Shown in pieces: positions 10,601 to 17,362 of a stretch of 64,000 bases of DNA. The DNA is from Bryobacterales bacterium. Its GTDB lineage: Bacteria; Acidobacteriota; Terriglobia; Bryobacterales; Bryobacteraceae. The first letter of the stretch is position 1, and each line of letters starts with the position of its first letter. Where the stretch lies: positions 31,100-95,099 of the forward strand of contig JAEUQE010000006.1 of the NCBI GenBank assembly GCA_016789785.1, given 5' to 3'. The position numbers were made by a program, and so were the translations under genes. The notes under the pieces were generated by a model. That model was not told the origin of the DNA. It saw only the letters and a program-made list of their open reading frames with translations, and made no database searches.

Positions 10601-11081
10601 ATTCTCGCCGCGCGCGCTGGACAAAGGGCTCGCAGCGACACTCGTGGGTTTGGCGCGACAAGGCCATCGTCCGATGACCACGCCGCGCGGCGCGATGGAG
10701 ATCCTGAACGAGCGGACGCGGCTGGAATTCGTGATCCAGACTCTAGCCGAAAGAGCCTACAGTCACTCCGATCTCCCGCAAGCCGAGGCAGAGCGTCTTC
10801 GGCAGCGTGTGCGCGAGCGCGCTATCGACCTCCTCGAGGTCTGGGCAAAGGTTGCGCAGGAGTACCAGAGTGTCGGAACGGGCCTTCAATACAATCCCGC
10901 AGAAGCCGGCGCCGCCAAACAATTGCTCTACGATTTCCTCAGTCCGGAAGTGAGGAGCCTGCCCGCTGACCATCCCCGCATGAAGTTCCGCGCTAACAGG
11001 TCGCTTCGGGATGTGGAGCCCGAGGTGAATATCTGGGTCCGAACCCTCGACAACGCCGAACTCGAAGAGGAGACGGTATGA
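7683..11081 (+). CDS. drmA: DISARM helicase DrmA
   Basis: DrmA is the core helicase-like subunit that forms a DNA-binding complex with DrmB. Seen here: Walker A motif PTGGGKTEAY near residue 430, a DELH (DExH) box at about 673 (IIQDELHLI), and helicase motif V/VI region ATNMISVGLDI followed by QATSRVGR. A zinc-ribbon-like insertion with CPWC at about 551 and CVNRQC downstream sits between motifs I and II. Length is 1,132 aa. It starts with GTG 3 nt after drmMI, and its last four bases (ATGA) overlap the start of drmB, indicating translational coupling of the two partner subunits. Nothing looks truncated or mutated. Confidence 0.9.
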   Translation: MTNDMNSVDVREKLVEALRLDLVGPAENLGDPAEVLPQAPSRWYLTGFLVPLGAEASQRADEASTEDLDQAGEGGGLDDDVTPEPAAARQRYLPSSIGASLLVPSSAGQLKVTVSWGDYHLRSTSPEEWARAARSVDVAVNLAQATEKAREVEVPSSDGLRVAYLARPVGSVATDAGLPPGARTVSVFLVNRRTPAPDEKKDEAFAFQVQLEVTCEAGYLPRPDLRSLASRDWDDRVADLQYRDAGEYAVGHNVATEAVREQGACHLVRTQWIPEAEVERVAPASIPGVELSMDALSQLQSGADANSKLGPLVSEYRKWIDGQGGNVPGAPATRRETGQELLQRARMAADRIQRGIDLLGDAMCLEAFRLANRAMAEAARRRLGVMQGKRPEDVQPSWRPFQLAFLLMNLPGIAQPEHPDRGIVDLLFFPTGGGKTEAYLGLAAFTLVLRRRRNPGIRSAGLSVLMRYTLRLLTLDQLGRAATLICALELERQNDVEKLGVWPFEIGLWVGRAATPNRMGRKGDNDQESARARTIRFLNDDRKPSPIPLEECPWCGTKFTRLSFRLVDGSGKPNSDEPEDLRVSCVNRQCQFGRGLPLPIVAVDEPIYRRLPCFIIATVDKFAALPWTGPVGAFFGRVERYDERRGFYGPCDSPQGTKLPDGRLLPPELIIQDELHLISGPLGTMAGLYESALDELCVMDGNKARPKIIASTATVRRAESQIRALFNRRLVDIFPPPGPDRRDSFFAETLPSTESNARLYVGVAAQGRSPKVAMLRVYLALLGAALKWHSRLKKKGGTLTPADPYMTLLGYYNSLRELGGARRLIEDEIRNRLAGYSNRKRVGETEGLFDDRQIDYEPVELTSRVSTADVADAKRRLALLFTDKSRVDVAIATNMISVGLDITRLGLMVVFGQPKTSAEYIQATSRVGRDPDRPGLVVTIFNVHKPRDRSHYERFAAYHETFYRSVEATSVTPFSPRALDKGLAATLVGLARQGHRPMTTPRGAMEILNERTRLEFVIQTLAERAYSHSDLPQAEAERLRQRVRERAIDLLEVWAKVAQEYQSVGTGLQYNPAEAGAAKQLLYDFLSPEVRSLPADHPRMKFRANRSLRDVEPEVNIWVRTLDNAELEEETV

Positions 11082-12931
11082 CGAAGGGGAAGAAGCCCCA
11101 GGGCGAGATTCGGCAGAGCCAACTTGTAACCACTTTCGGGCCGGGATCGATGATGGATCTGCCGAACCACTCGGTGTTGACCGCGGGCTTGGACTTCTGG
11201 TCTTTGGGCGGTCAGCCGGTTTCGGAACCGAGACTGAGCCAGAAATTGGCGCGCGTCCTTGATGTGCCGACCATCGAGTTGCGGACGCCGCCGCCGGCGG
11301 ATGACGATCCAACCGCACCTTCAACCGGAATCACGGGATTTCAGTTTCCAGAATGGTTTGTAACGCAGGATCTGGAAGGCCAGAGCGCTGGCGGTCGCTC
11401 GCGGCTCCTCGTACACCGCAAGGCGCTCACCAGGGGAAAGTTCATTGACCGGGATAAGAAGCGGCGCCCTGTCGTTCCGGTTCGATTCGTGCGAGCTTGC
11501 CGCGCCGGCCATATCGGTGACATCGACTGGTACGCCTTCGCGCATAACGGACCGTCGGACTGCACCAAGCAGCAACGCCAGTTGTTCATTGACGAGCGCG
11601 GCACCAGTGGCGACCTGACTGAAATCTGGGTCCGCTGCGAGTGCGGCAAGGGAGAGCGCAGCATGGCGCAGGCGGCGCTTCTGCAGAATCGTGCGCTCGG
11701 GTTGTGCGATGGCGCGCGGCCCTGGCTCGGGCCTTTTACAAAGGAGACCTGTGGGGAACCGAGCCGTTTGTTGATCCGCTCGGCGTCGAATGCATACTTC
11801 CCGCAGTTGATGAGCGTTATTTCGCTTCCTGAACGAGATGAGGTTGTACGCAGGGCTGTCGATGCCGCGTGGAGTTTTCTGGACAACGTCGAGAACATTG
11901 ATGACCTCCGATACGAGCGCAGACGGGCGGCGGTGAAAGCCGCTCTTGAGGGGATCAGCGACGAGGAGGCCTTCGCGGAGATTCAGGCGCGCCGTACCGG
12001 TTCCACCAAGGTGGACAAGTCGGTGAAGGTTGCCGAGTTGGAGACTCTTGTAATGGCGCGCGAGGAAGTCGGCGAAGACCGTCCTGAAGGTGTGTTCCAC
12101 GCCCGGTCCCTTCCACGCGCCGTGTGGGAGCGGCCCTGGATGGCCCTGATCGAGCGCGTCGTCCTCGTACACCGGCTGCGGGAGGTAGTGGCCCAGGTGG
12201 GTTTCACGCGCTTCGAGTCAGCCGCGCCCGACATCGAGGGCGAGTTGGACATGGGCGTCCGGCGAGCTTCTCTGGCGCGCGAGATCACTTGGCTGCCCGC
12301 GTTCGAGAACAAGGGTGAGGGTGTGTTCCTGCAGTTTCGAACGGAGGCTATTCAGTCCTGGCTGGCTCGGCCGGCGGTACAGAAGCGAGGCATCCAACTG
12401 GGAACGGGTTTCGAGGCGTGGCGTAAGGAGCACCAAGGGACCAATCGGCAGTTTCCGGGACTTCCATATTTGATGCTGCATTCCTTTTCCCACTTGCTGA
12501 TTACAGCCGTGGCGTTGGGCTGCGGTTATCCAGCGAGTTCAATCCGGGAGCGTATCTACGCTATTCCGAATGTCGGGTATGGCGTCCTGCTGTACACCGG
12601 CACCTCGGACGCGGAGGGCACGTTGGGCGGGTTGGTTCAGGTGGGCCGGCGCATCTACGAGTCGGTCCGAAGTGCGCTGGATCTGGGCGAGTTGTGCTCG
12701 AACGACCCGGTGTGTGCGCAGCACGAGGCTTCCAGCGACCACGAACGCCGCTTCCTGCACGGGTCAGCCTGCCACGGCTGCGTCCTAATCTCGGAGACCA
12801 GTTGCGAGCAGCAAAACGACTTCTTGGACCGCGCGCTTGTTGTGCGCACGGTGCAGAACCTCGGTGCCGAGTTCTTCCCGGAGAGCGTCAAGGGCAATGA
12901 ATCATCCGATTCTCAAACTGCTTCCGTCTGA
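11078..12931 (+). CDS. drmB: DISARM DUF1998-domain protein DrmB
   Basis: DrmB carries the DUF1998 domain, found next to or fused with helicases, and binds DrmA in the DISARM core. The C-terminal third shows the domain: HSFSHLLITAVALGCGYP, then GVLLYTG and GGLVQVGRR, then a cysteine cluster (CSNDPVC, CHGC, SETSC) likely to bind metal. The N-terminus begins with the GEIRQSQLVTTFGPGSM-type segment common in DrmB. Length is 617 aa, usual for the family. The ATG overlaps the drmA stop by 4 nt, and the 3' end overlaps drmC by about 35 nt. Confidence 0.9.
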   Translation: MTKGKKPQGEIRQSQLVTTFGPGSMMDLPNHSVLTAGLDFWSLGGQPVSEPRLSQKLARVLDVPTIELRTPPPADDDPTAPSTGITGFQFPEWFVTQDLEGQSAGGRSRLLVHRKALTRGKFIDRDKKRRPVVPVRFVRACRAGHIGDIDWYAFAHNGPSDCTKQQRQLFIDERGTSGDLTEIWVRCECGKGERSMAQAALLQNRALGLCDGARPWLGPFTKETCGEPSRLLIRSASNAYFPQLMSVISLPERDEVVRRAVDAAWSFLDNVENIDDLRYERRRAAVKAALEGISDEEAFAEIQARRTGSTKVDKSVKVAELETLVMAREEVGEDRPEGVFHARSLPRAVWERPWMALIERVVLVHRLREVVAQVGFTRFESAAPDIEGELDMGVRRASLAREITWLPAFENKGEGVFLQFRTEAIQSWLARPAVQKRGIQLGTGFEAWRKEHQGTNRQFPGLPYLMLHSFSHLLITAVALGCGYPASSIRERIYAIPNVGYGVLLYTGTSDAEGTLGGLVQVGRRIYESVRSALDLGELCSNDPVCAQHEASSDHERRFLHGSACHGCVLISETSCEQQNDFLDRALVVRTVQNLGAEFFPESVKGNESSDSQTASV

Positions 12932-13685
12932 CCTGCGAGCGTTGGCTGCCGGTTTGAGGACGGGACACCTGAGCCCGCCATACGCACCTGCGAGCATCCG
13001 GCGCGTGCTCAATGGCGCTGTTGCGGGCGAGGTCTCAGCGGGGCTTCAGGAATTGGCTGCATCGGGGCTGCCGCCTACGGGAATCGCAACGACGCTCGAG
13101 TTGGTGGCGTCAGGGTACGAGAACCGGCCACCAATTGAAGACCTGGTGGATCTCGTAACCACGGGCGCTGGTGTTGGCGGTGGTAACAGGACCACGGGCG
13201 TTGTTGTTGAGGAGTTGTTCCGGAATGCCCAGCAGTCGGTCCTGGTGGCGGGGTATTCCGTGTACCAAGGCAACAAGGTTTTTCAGGCCCTGGCTGATCA
13301 GATGCAGGAAAATCCAGAACTCGCCGTACGTCTCTTCCTAGACATTCAACGAAGGCCGGGCAACACGTCGGCAGCCTCCGAACTGGTGCGTGAATTCGTG
13401 CATCGCTTTCGGACGAGCCAGTGGCCGGGTGGCCGTCCGCTGCCGCAGGTGTTCTATGGTCCGCGGTCGTTGTTGTCCGAGCCGGGAAAGACCGCATCGA
13501 TCCACGCGAAGTGCGTCGTCATCGACGAGTTTGACCTCTTCGTCTCGTCTGCAAACTTCACCGAGGCTGCTCAGCAGAGGAACATCGAAGTCGGTCTTCG
13601 GCTCCGGTCGCCGATCGTCGCCGGGCGGGTTGTCAGATTTTTCGATTCGCTTGTAGCCGGTGGGCATTTTGAGCGTGTGATCTAA
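12897..13685 (+). CDS. drmC: DISARM phospholipase D-like protein DrmC
   Basis: Phospholipase D superfamily protein, 262 aa. The C-terminal half has one HKD motif, HAKCVVID (H-x-K-x4-D), followed by SSANFTEAA and a conserved Glu, as in PLD nucleases. A PLD enzyme would need a dimer or a degenerate second motif for a full active site; upstream, VVEELFRNAQQSVLVAGYSVY is the typical first-half strand-helix. In published DISARM work DrmC was dispensable for protection. I chose ATG 12897 because the protein then begins with a plausible NHPILKLLP segment; the longer frame back to 12837 is an out-of-frame reading of drmB. It overlaps drmB by 35 nt and is last in the operon. Confidence 0.85.
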   Translation: MNHPILKLLPSDLRALAAGLRTGHLSPPYAPASIRRVLNGAVAGEVSAGLQELAASGLPPTGIATTLELVASGYENRPPIEDLVDLVTTGAGVGGGNRTTGVVVEELFRNAQQSVLVAGYSVYQGNKVFQALADQMQENPELAVRLFLDIQRRPGNTSAASELVREFVHRFRTSQWPGGRPLPQVFYGPRSLLSEPGKTASIHAKCVVIDEFDLFVSSANFTEAAQQRNIEVGLRLRSPIVAGRVVRFFDSLVAGGHFERVI

Positions 13686-13707
13686 GTTGCTAAAGTGAGA
13701 TTCGAAA

Positions 13708-14868
13708 ATGTCGTCCAGGACAATTGCGACACTGATCCAACAACTGACTGAGGACCCTTGGAGGGCTGACGTCGGCTTTAGTCCCGAAGTGCGGTCGGTC
13801 CTTGACCTTGTTCTGGACCCTTCAAAGACGGACGCCGAAGTCGCGACCGCGCTATCTGCCTGGCTTTCGAAGTACCAGCCTTGCCTCTTTGGTCGCATCG
13901 CGGCCAAGAAGGGTCTCCTCAGCTATTGCTTCATCAGCGAGGCGGAACTGGCAGACTCCGACGCCACCGTCGCGCAGAGGATTCAAAGCTCTCGCCGTGA
14001 GTGGACCCGGCTCGGATTCGAAGGTAGGGCCAGCGGGTTCATCATCGTTCTCCGTTCGCGCGCGCTTGTCAATGCCGTACCGGACCCCACGGTCCAGGCT
14101 ATTGCCCAGCGTGTGTGTTCGCTCTACCTTCAGGAAGACGTGGCGATGGACAGGATCGCGCTGGATCGAATCTACTTGGAGCAGCCGGGAAACCGGCGTG
14201 CCACATGGGAGTGGGTGACCGGCGTGAATTACTTTTCATCCCAAGCCGACAAAAGGTGGTGGCAGGATCACCGCATCCCGGCAGGTATGGCATTTTCGGT
14301 TAATTCCGTGGGCCATATGGTCAAGTCCGGAAAACTTGCGCGAGCGATGCAGGACTTTGAGCAAGTGATGGAGACAGCACAAGGGGACATCGCCAACCCG
14401 ATTGTTGATTCTCTCGACAAAGCGCTGGAACTCGCGATGCGAACGATCGCCCTCGCGTCGGACGGGCCCTCCGGAAAAGCAACCGCGCTCCTGCCCCGGC
14501 CATCAGGTGCGGGTGTACCAAGATGCCCCGTGACACTGCCAGCAGCCCTGACGGACAAAGACCATCGCGGATACCAGGGGTGGTACCACACCGACTACAC
14601 CTTGCCATCGGAGTACTTCAGACCTGACGTGGAACGTCCGGCTGAGATCCGGACACAGGATTTGGATTTCAGCTACCTATTTGACCAGTCTCTCGATAAC
14701 CCGGATTTTGATCGGATGGGTCGAGGCAGAATCATCCGCGATCCCGCGGCTGCGACCGATACCGAGTTGCCAGAGACCTACAGGTGGCAGAAACGGCTTC
14801 GCGGAGAACCATGCGAAGTTGAAATTGACCACGTTGCGAGGTTGAGCGAGGCGCTATCCGATCACTGA
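13708..14868 (+). CDS. Uncharacterised protein, possibly YqcI/YcgG-like, after DISARM
   Basis: A 386-aa soluble protein that starts 22 nt after drmC on the same strand. I do not recognise it securely. From memory, the first 240 residues resemble the YqcI/YcgG family: a PCLFGRIAAKKG segment, then YCFI, later a VNYFSSQADKRWWQDHRIPAG segment and a helix ending near NPIVDSL. That comparison is tentative. The C-terminal 100 residues (TDYTLPSEYFRP, QDLDFSYLFDQ) look like a separate domain. No catalytic motif, signal peptide or membrane segment is visible. Its last 15 bp overlap the end of the convergent gene at 14854. Position suggests a DISARM-linked accessory gene, but class 1 DISARM does not require it. 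Confidence 0.6.
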   Translation: MSSRTIATLIQQLTEDPWRADVGFSPEVRSVLDLVLDPSKTDAEVATALSAWLSKYQPCLFGRIAAKKGLLSYCFISEAELADSDATVAQRIQSSRREWTRLGFEGRASGFIIVLRSRALVNAVPDPTVQAIAQRVCSLYLQEDVAMDRIALDRIYLEQPGNRRATWEWVTGVNYFSSQADKRWWQDHRIPAGMAFSVNSVGHMVKSGKLARAMQDFEQVMETAQGDIANPIVDSLDKALELAMRTIALASDGPSGKATALLPRPSGAGVPRCPVTLPAALTDKDHRGYQGWYHTDYTLPSEYFRPDVERPAEIRTQDLDFSYLFDQSLDNPDFDRMGRGRIIRDPAAATDTELPETYRWQKRLRGEPCEVEIDHVARLSEALSDH

Positions 14869-16383
14869 GCATCCGTACCGCAGTGCAAGCAACTCAGTGA
14901 GATCTCTCGTTTGAGGCCGCGATGTGGCTGGCCGAACCAGCGCGAGGCAGTGCAGATTCCTTTCAGTGCTCGTCGTATCCAGAAGGAAGTCAACTGGGTC
15001 CAAATCATCCGCTTCGACCCTGACGATACCTAGGTAGCGAGAGAACGGCACCGTAGTGCAGAGGGTCGCGATCAGTGATTCAGGGGCTCGATTTTCTCCT
15101 AGGATCAGCGATTCGACGTACGAGTGAGACTTCCCAATCCAGCAATCCCAGGATGTAACAGTCTCGCGTGCCGCCAGTATCGACTGCCGATGCGCATGGA
15201 TCTCCCTGACCAATCTGATAGCGGCTCTTTGAAGCTCACCAAATGAGAGTCGGACTTTAGGATGCAGGGGAATCAGCAGATGTGAAAGAACCCACCTCTC
15301 GATGACCGAGGAGTTCCTCAGCTTGATCTCCAGAAGCAGACGGTCCTTCTTGCGACGATTGTCCGTTTTCCGCCGAATGTCTGCCTTCAGATAGGGACCG
15401 TACCTGTCATCGTGAATGTACAGCGCTGCGAGATCGCCAGCGCGGTCGTCCATCAATGGATACACGAGGTTCCGGACATGGGGTCGACGGACCTTCATGC
15501 CCGCGACTGCGACGGCGTGCCAGAGATCGCCGCGCTCGATTATCAAAACCGGGGAAATGCCCGAAAGTACCGCAGAATACAGGAGCCCGCGGGACACGTC
15601 GAACGTGTCTGCCCGGTACAGATTCGGCGCGTAGCCCAAGGAATGCACAGCTTGGCACATCTGGTCCAACGAGAGCCCCTCAGAAGGCATAGGTCGGCCA
15701 AAAGGAAGAGTGAACTGGGACGCACGCATCGTGATCTGCGCCGGGGTTGCCGCTGCGCCCTCTTCGAGTTCGCGCGCTCGCTGCAAAGCAGACCACAATG
15801 CGGTTGTAGCGCATGCGCTGACCCCAAGGTCCTGCTGCTGAAACGCGAGTCCTCTGATGGACAGTGGAACGCCCAGAAGGTGAGCTCGACAATCGCAGGC
15901 GCAAGAGAAGTTTCGTAGGTACCCCTTGTCCGCGTCGGCTGCAAAGCACCGGAGAATCGTCCTACCGACCGGGCATCCCGGCAGCGGCTTGATCACAGTG
16001 AACCCGAGGTAGAACCGCTTCGAAAACTCAGCGCTCTCGGTCCGGAATTGCTCTGGCGGCGCTGTGCTACGGAGGCGCTTCAGTTCACGCTTCAGGACCG
16101 CCGAGTCGCACGAAAAAAAGTGGACTCGTCGGCACGCGTTTGGGTACGGCTGTAGGCTCTTCGAATAGAAGACGCTGTGGTCTTCCATATGATCGCGGTC
16201 GATATAGTGATCTTCAACAACCAGCGAGTGGCAGTCCAGGTCACGCACGTAACCTTCTACGTATTCGAGTTGTCGATGAGCCTCAGCCTTGCTGGTGAAC
16301 GGTGGCACATCCAGAGCAAGAACATCTGCCAGCGAACGGTCGCCGAAACTGACGAATGAGATCTGCTGCCTTGATTGTGCCAC
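14854..16383 (-). CDS. Papain/C39-like putative cysteine peptidase or inactive homologue
   Basis: A 509-aa protein of unknown family. With the GTG start at 16383, the central domain has the order Gln-x6-Cys (QDLGVSACATTALW, Cys about 191) and about 98 residues later a His in LWHAVAVAG (His about 289), preceded by a strand (SPVLIIE). That is the layout of papain-like/C39 peptidases. Flanking this are an N-terminal region of about 170 residues and a basic C-terminal region of about 150 residues without known motifs. A cysteine-rich segment (FSCACDC) lies just before the domain. I chose GTG 16383 because GGAAAG lies 8 nt upstream and because the longer frame from 16521 would overlap the preceding gene by 110 bp. 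It is the last gene of a three-gene leftward set. Confidence 0.6.
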   Translation of the reverse strand: MAQSRQQISFVSFGDRSLADVLALDVPPFTSKAEAHRQLEYVEGYVRDLDCHSLVVEDHYIDRDHMEDHSVFYSKSLQPYPNACRRVHFFSCDSAVLKRELKRLRSTAPPEQFRTESAEFSKRFYLGFTVIKPLPGCPVGRTILRCFAADADKGYLRNFSCACDCRAHLLGVPLSIRGLAFQQQDLGVSACATTALWSALQRARELEEGAAATPAQITMRASQFTLPFGRPMPSEGLSLDQMCQAVHSLGYAPNLYRADTFDVSRGLLYSAVLSGISPVLIIERGDLWHAVAVAGMKVRRPHVRNLVYPLMDDRAGDLAALYIHDDRYGPYLKADIRRKTDNRRKKDRLLLEIKLRNSSVIERWVLSHLLIPLHPKVRLSFGELQRAAIRLVREIHAHRQSILAARETVTSWDCWIGKSHSYVESLILGENRAPESLIATLCTTVPFSRYLGIVRVEADDLDPVDFLLDTTSTERNLHCLALVRPATSRPQTRDLTELLALRYGCSVIG

Positions 16384-16411
16384 ACTCCATGCTTTCCGAC
16401 ACGGCTCCGCA

Positions 16412-16621
16412 TCACGCTTTTGTGTTGATACGAATCGCGAAGTCCTTTTGGGTGAGATGTTCGGAAGAACGCACGGCTTCCACGAGCGGCTTCGTTCGGC
16501 TTTCCCAGCGAGCCAGGGCACGGGTCAAGCGTTCTTGGGCTTTGGGGTCGGATAATCGCTCCGTCGCTGCACCGGCGGCGACGGCGGCATTTCTTCGGGC
16601 GGCTTTGCTCCGTATCGCCAT
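16412..16621 (-). CDS. Small uncharacterised protein (69 aa)
   Basis: A short Ala- and Arg-rich protein starting at ATG 16621 (MAIRSKAARRNAAVAAG) and ending with a segment LTQKDFAIRINTKA. It is probably all helical. The frame is open further upstream but includes sequence that reads as noncoding. It lies between the helix-turn-helix gene and the papain-like gene on the same strand, 28 nt before the latter. The size and position would suit a regulator, antitoxin or chaperone for the large protein. No family is recognised. Confidence 0.55.
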   Translation of the reverse strand: MAIRSKAARRNAAVAAGAATERLSDPKAQERLTRALARWESRTKPLVEAVRSSEHLTQKDFAIRINTKA

Positions 16622-16698
16622 GTAGTATTCCTTAGGTTCCGAGTCGAAAATGTCCATGATGCCACAGCAGGGACGGGAATGGCCATGCAAGTGGTTGC

Positions 16699-16899
16699 TT
16701 AGTTGATTTCCCATTTTCGCCGTAGCTCGATGATCGAAGCACCGCGGATCTTCCATCGTTGCTTCGGCCCGACTTTCTTGGCCTCGACTTCCTCGCGCTT
16801 GCAGTACTCCTTCAGTGTGGCCTCAGTCACCTCGCCGGCGAGGAATTCGGCAGCCTCTCTTGCAGTATACCAATCATTTGGTTTCAACGGTTTGGCCAC
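16699..16899 (-). CDS. Small helix-turn-helix DNA-binding protein (MerR/excisionase-like)
   Basis: A 66-aa protein with the pattern WYTAREAAEFL, TLKEYCKREEV, KKVGPKQRWKIRGASI, ending ELRRKWEI. This is the short winged helix-turn-helix of MerR/excisionase-like proteins (helix_turn_helix_17 type). It is first in the leftward set with the 69-aa and 509-aa genes, and an AT-rich palindrome lies 37-50 bp upstream of its start, so it may autoregulate that set. It could instead be a phage excisionase left over from the neighbouring prophage, but no integrase is nearby. Confidence 0.7.
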   Translation of the reverse strand: MAKPLKPNDWYTAREAAEFLAGEVTEATLKEYCKREEVEAKKVGPKQRWKIRGASIIELRRKWEIN

Positions 16900-16935
16900 T
16901 GATCCTAAGCATATCCGAAGTTAGATATGGCTGTC

Positions 16936-16949
16936 TATAGGAAACTATA
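16936..16949. promoter_or_regulatory. AT-rich palindrome upstream of the helix-turn-helix gene
   Basis: Perfect 5-bp dyad TATAG-GAAA-CTATA in a strikingly AT-rich stretch (16921-16960) between two leftward gene sets. It lies 37-50 bp upstream of the start at 16899, the expected place for a promoter or operator. TATAGGAAAC recurs at 54969-54978, upstream of the leftward phage operon. Operator function is inferred. Confidence 0.35.
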
Positions 16950-17004
16950 ATAATCTATCGGTTCCCATCTGGAAGCCAGCCCCGCTATCGCGAGGGCAAG
17001 TTGG

Positions 17005-17352
17005 TTAGCCAGGGCCGCTGGGGAAGAACGTCCGGACTAGCGGCTCGAACCACGAACGGTCCACGTCGGCACCGTACGACGACCAACCCTCGATCGCGGC
17101 CTTGATGCGAGCGGCCTCACCATCAGAGAACTCGAACTCTTTGACGGGTATGGACAAAGCCGGGTTCCAGACCGTTCGTTCCTGCCCACTGACCGTCTCG
17201 CGCTTTAACTGGATTGCTTCCGCTTCCTCTCGCGTCAATGCGATGGAGTCCTGGATTGCCCAGATCGCCCGGACGCCAGCCACGTCCGTCCGCTGCGCTC
17301 CCAGTAGTGCATGCAGGTTCAGTCGCTGGGTTTGATTGAGTGTAAGTTTCAT
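17005..17352 (-). CDS. Uncharacterised prophage protein (115 aa)
   Basis: Soluble, helical 115-aa protein starting MKLTLNQTQRLNLHALLGAQ, with an acidic middle and no membrane segment. It begins 10 nt after the end of the large fibre gene and is the last gene of the leftward phage operon. Similar short last-gene proteins accompany fibre genes in phages as assembly factors, but I recognise no family. An AT-rich regulatory gap follows. Confidence 0.55.
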   Translation of the reverse strand: MKLTLNQTQRLNLHALLGAQRTDVAGVRAIWAIQDSIALTREEAEAIQLKRETVSGQERTVWNPALSIPVKEFEFSDGEAARIKAAIEGWSSYGADVDRSWFEPLVRTFFPSGPG

Positions 17353-17362
17353 TCTCTTTCCT

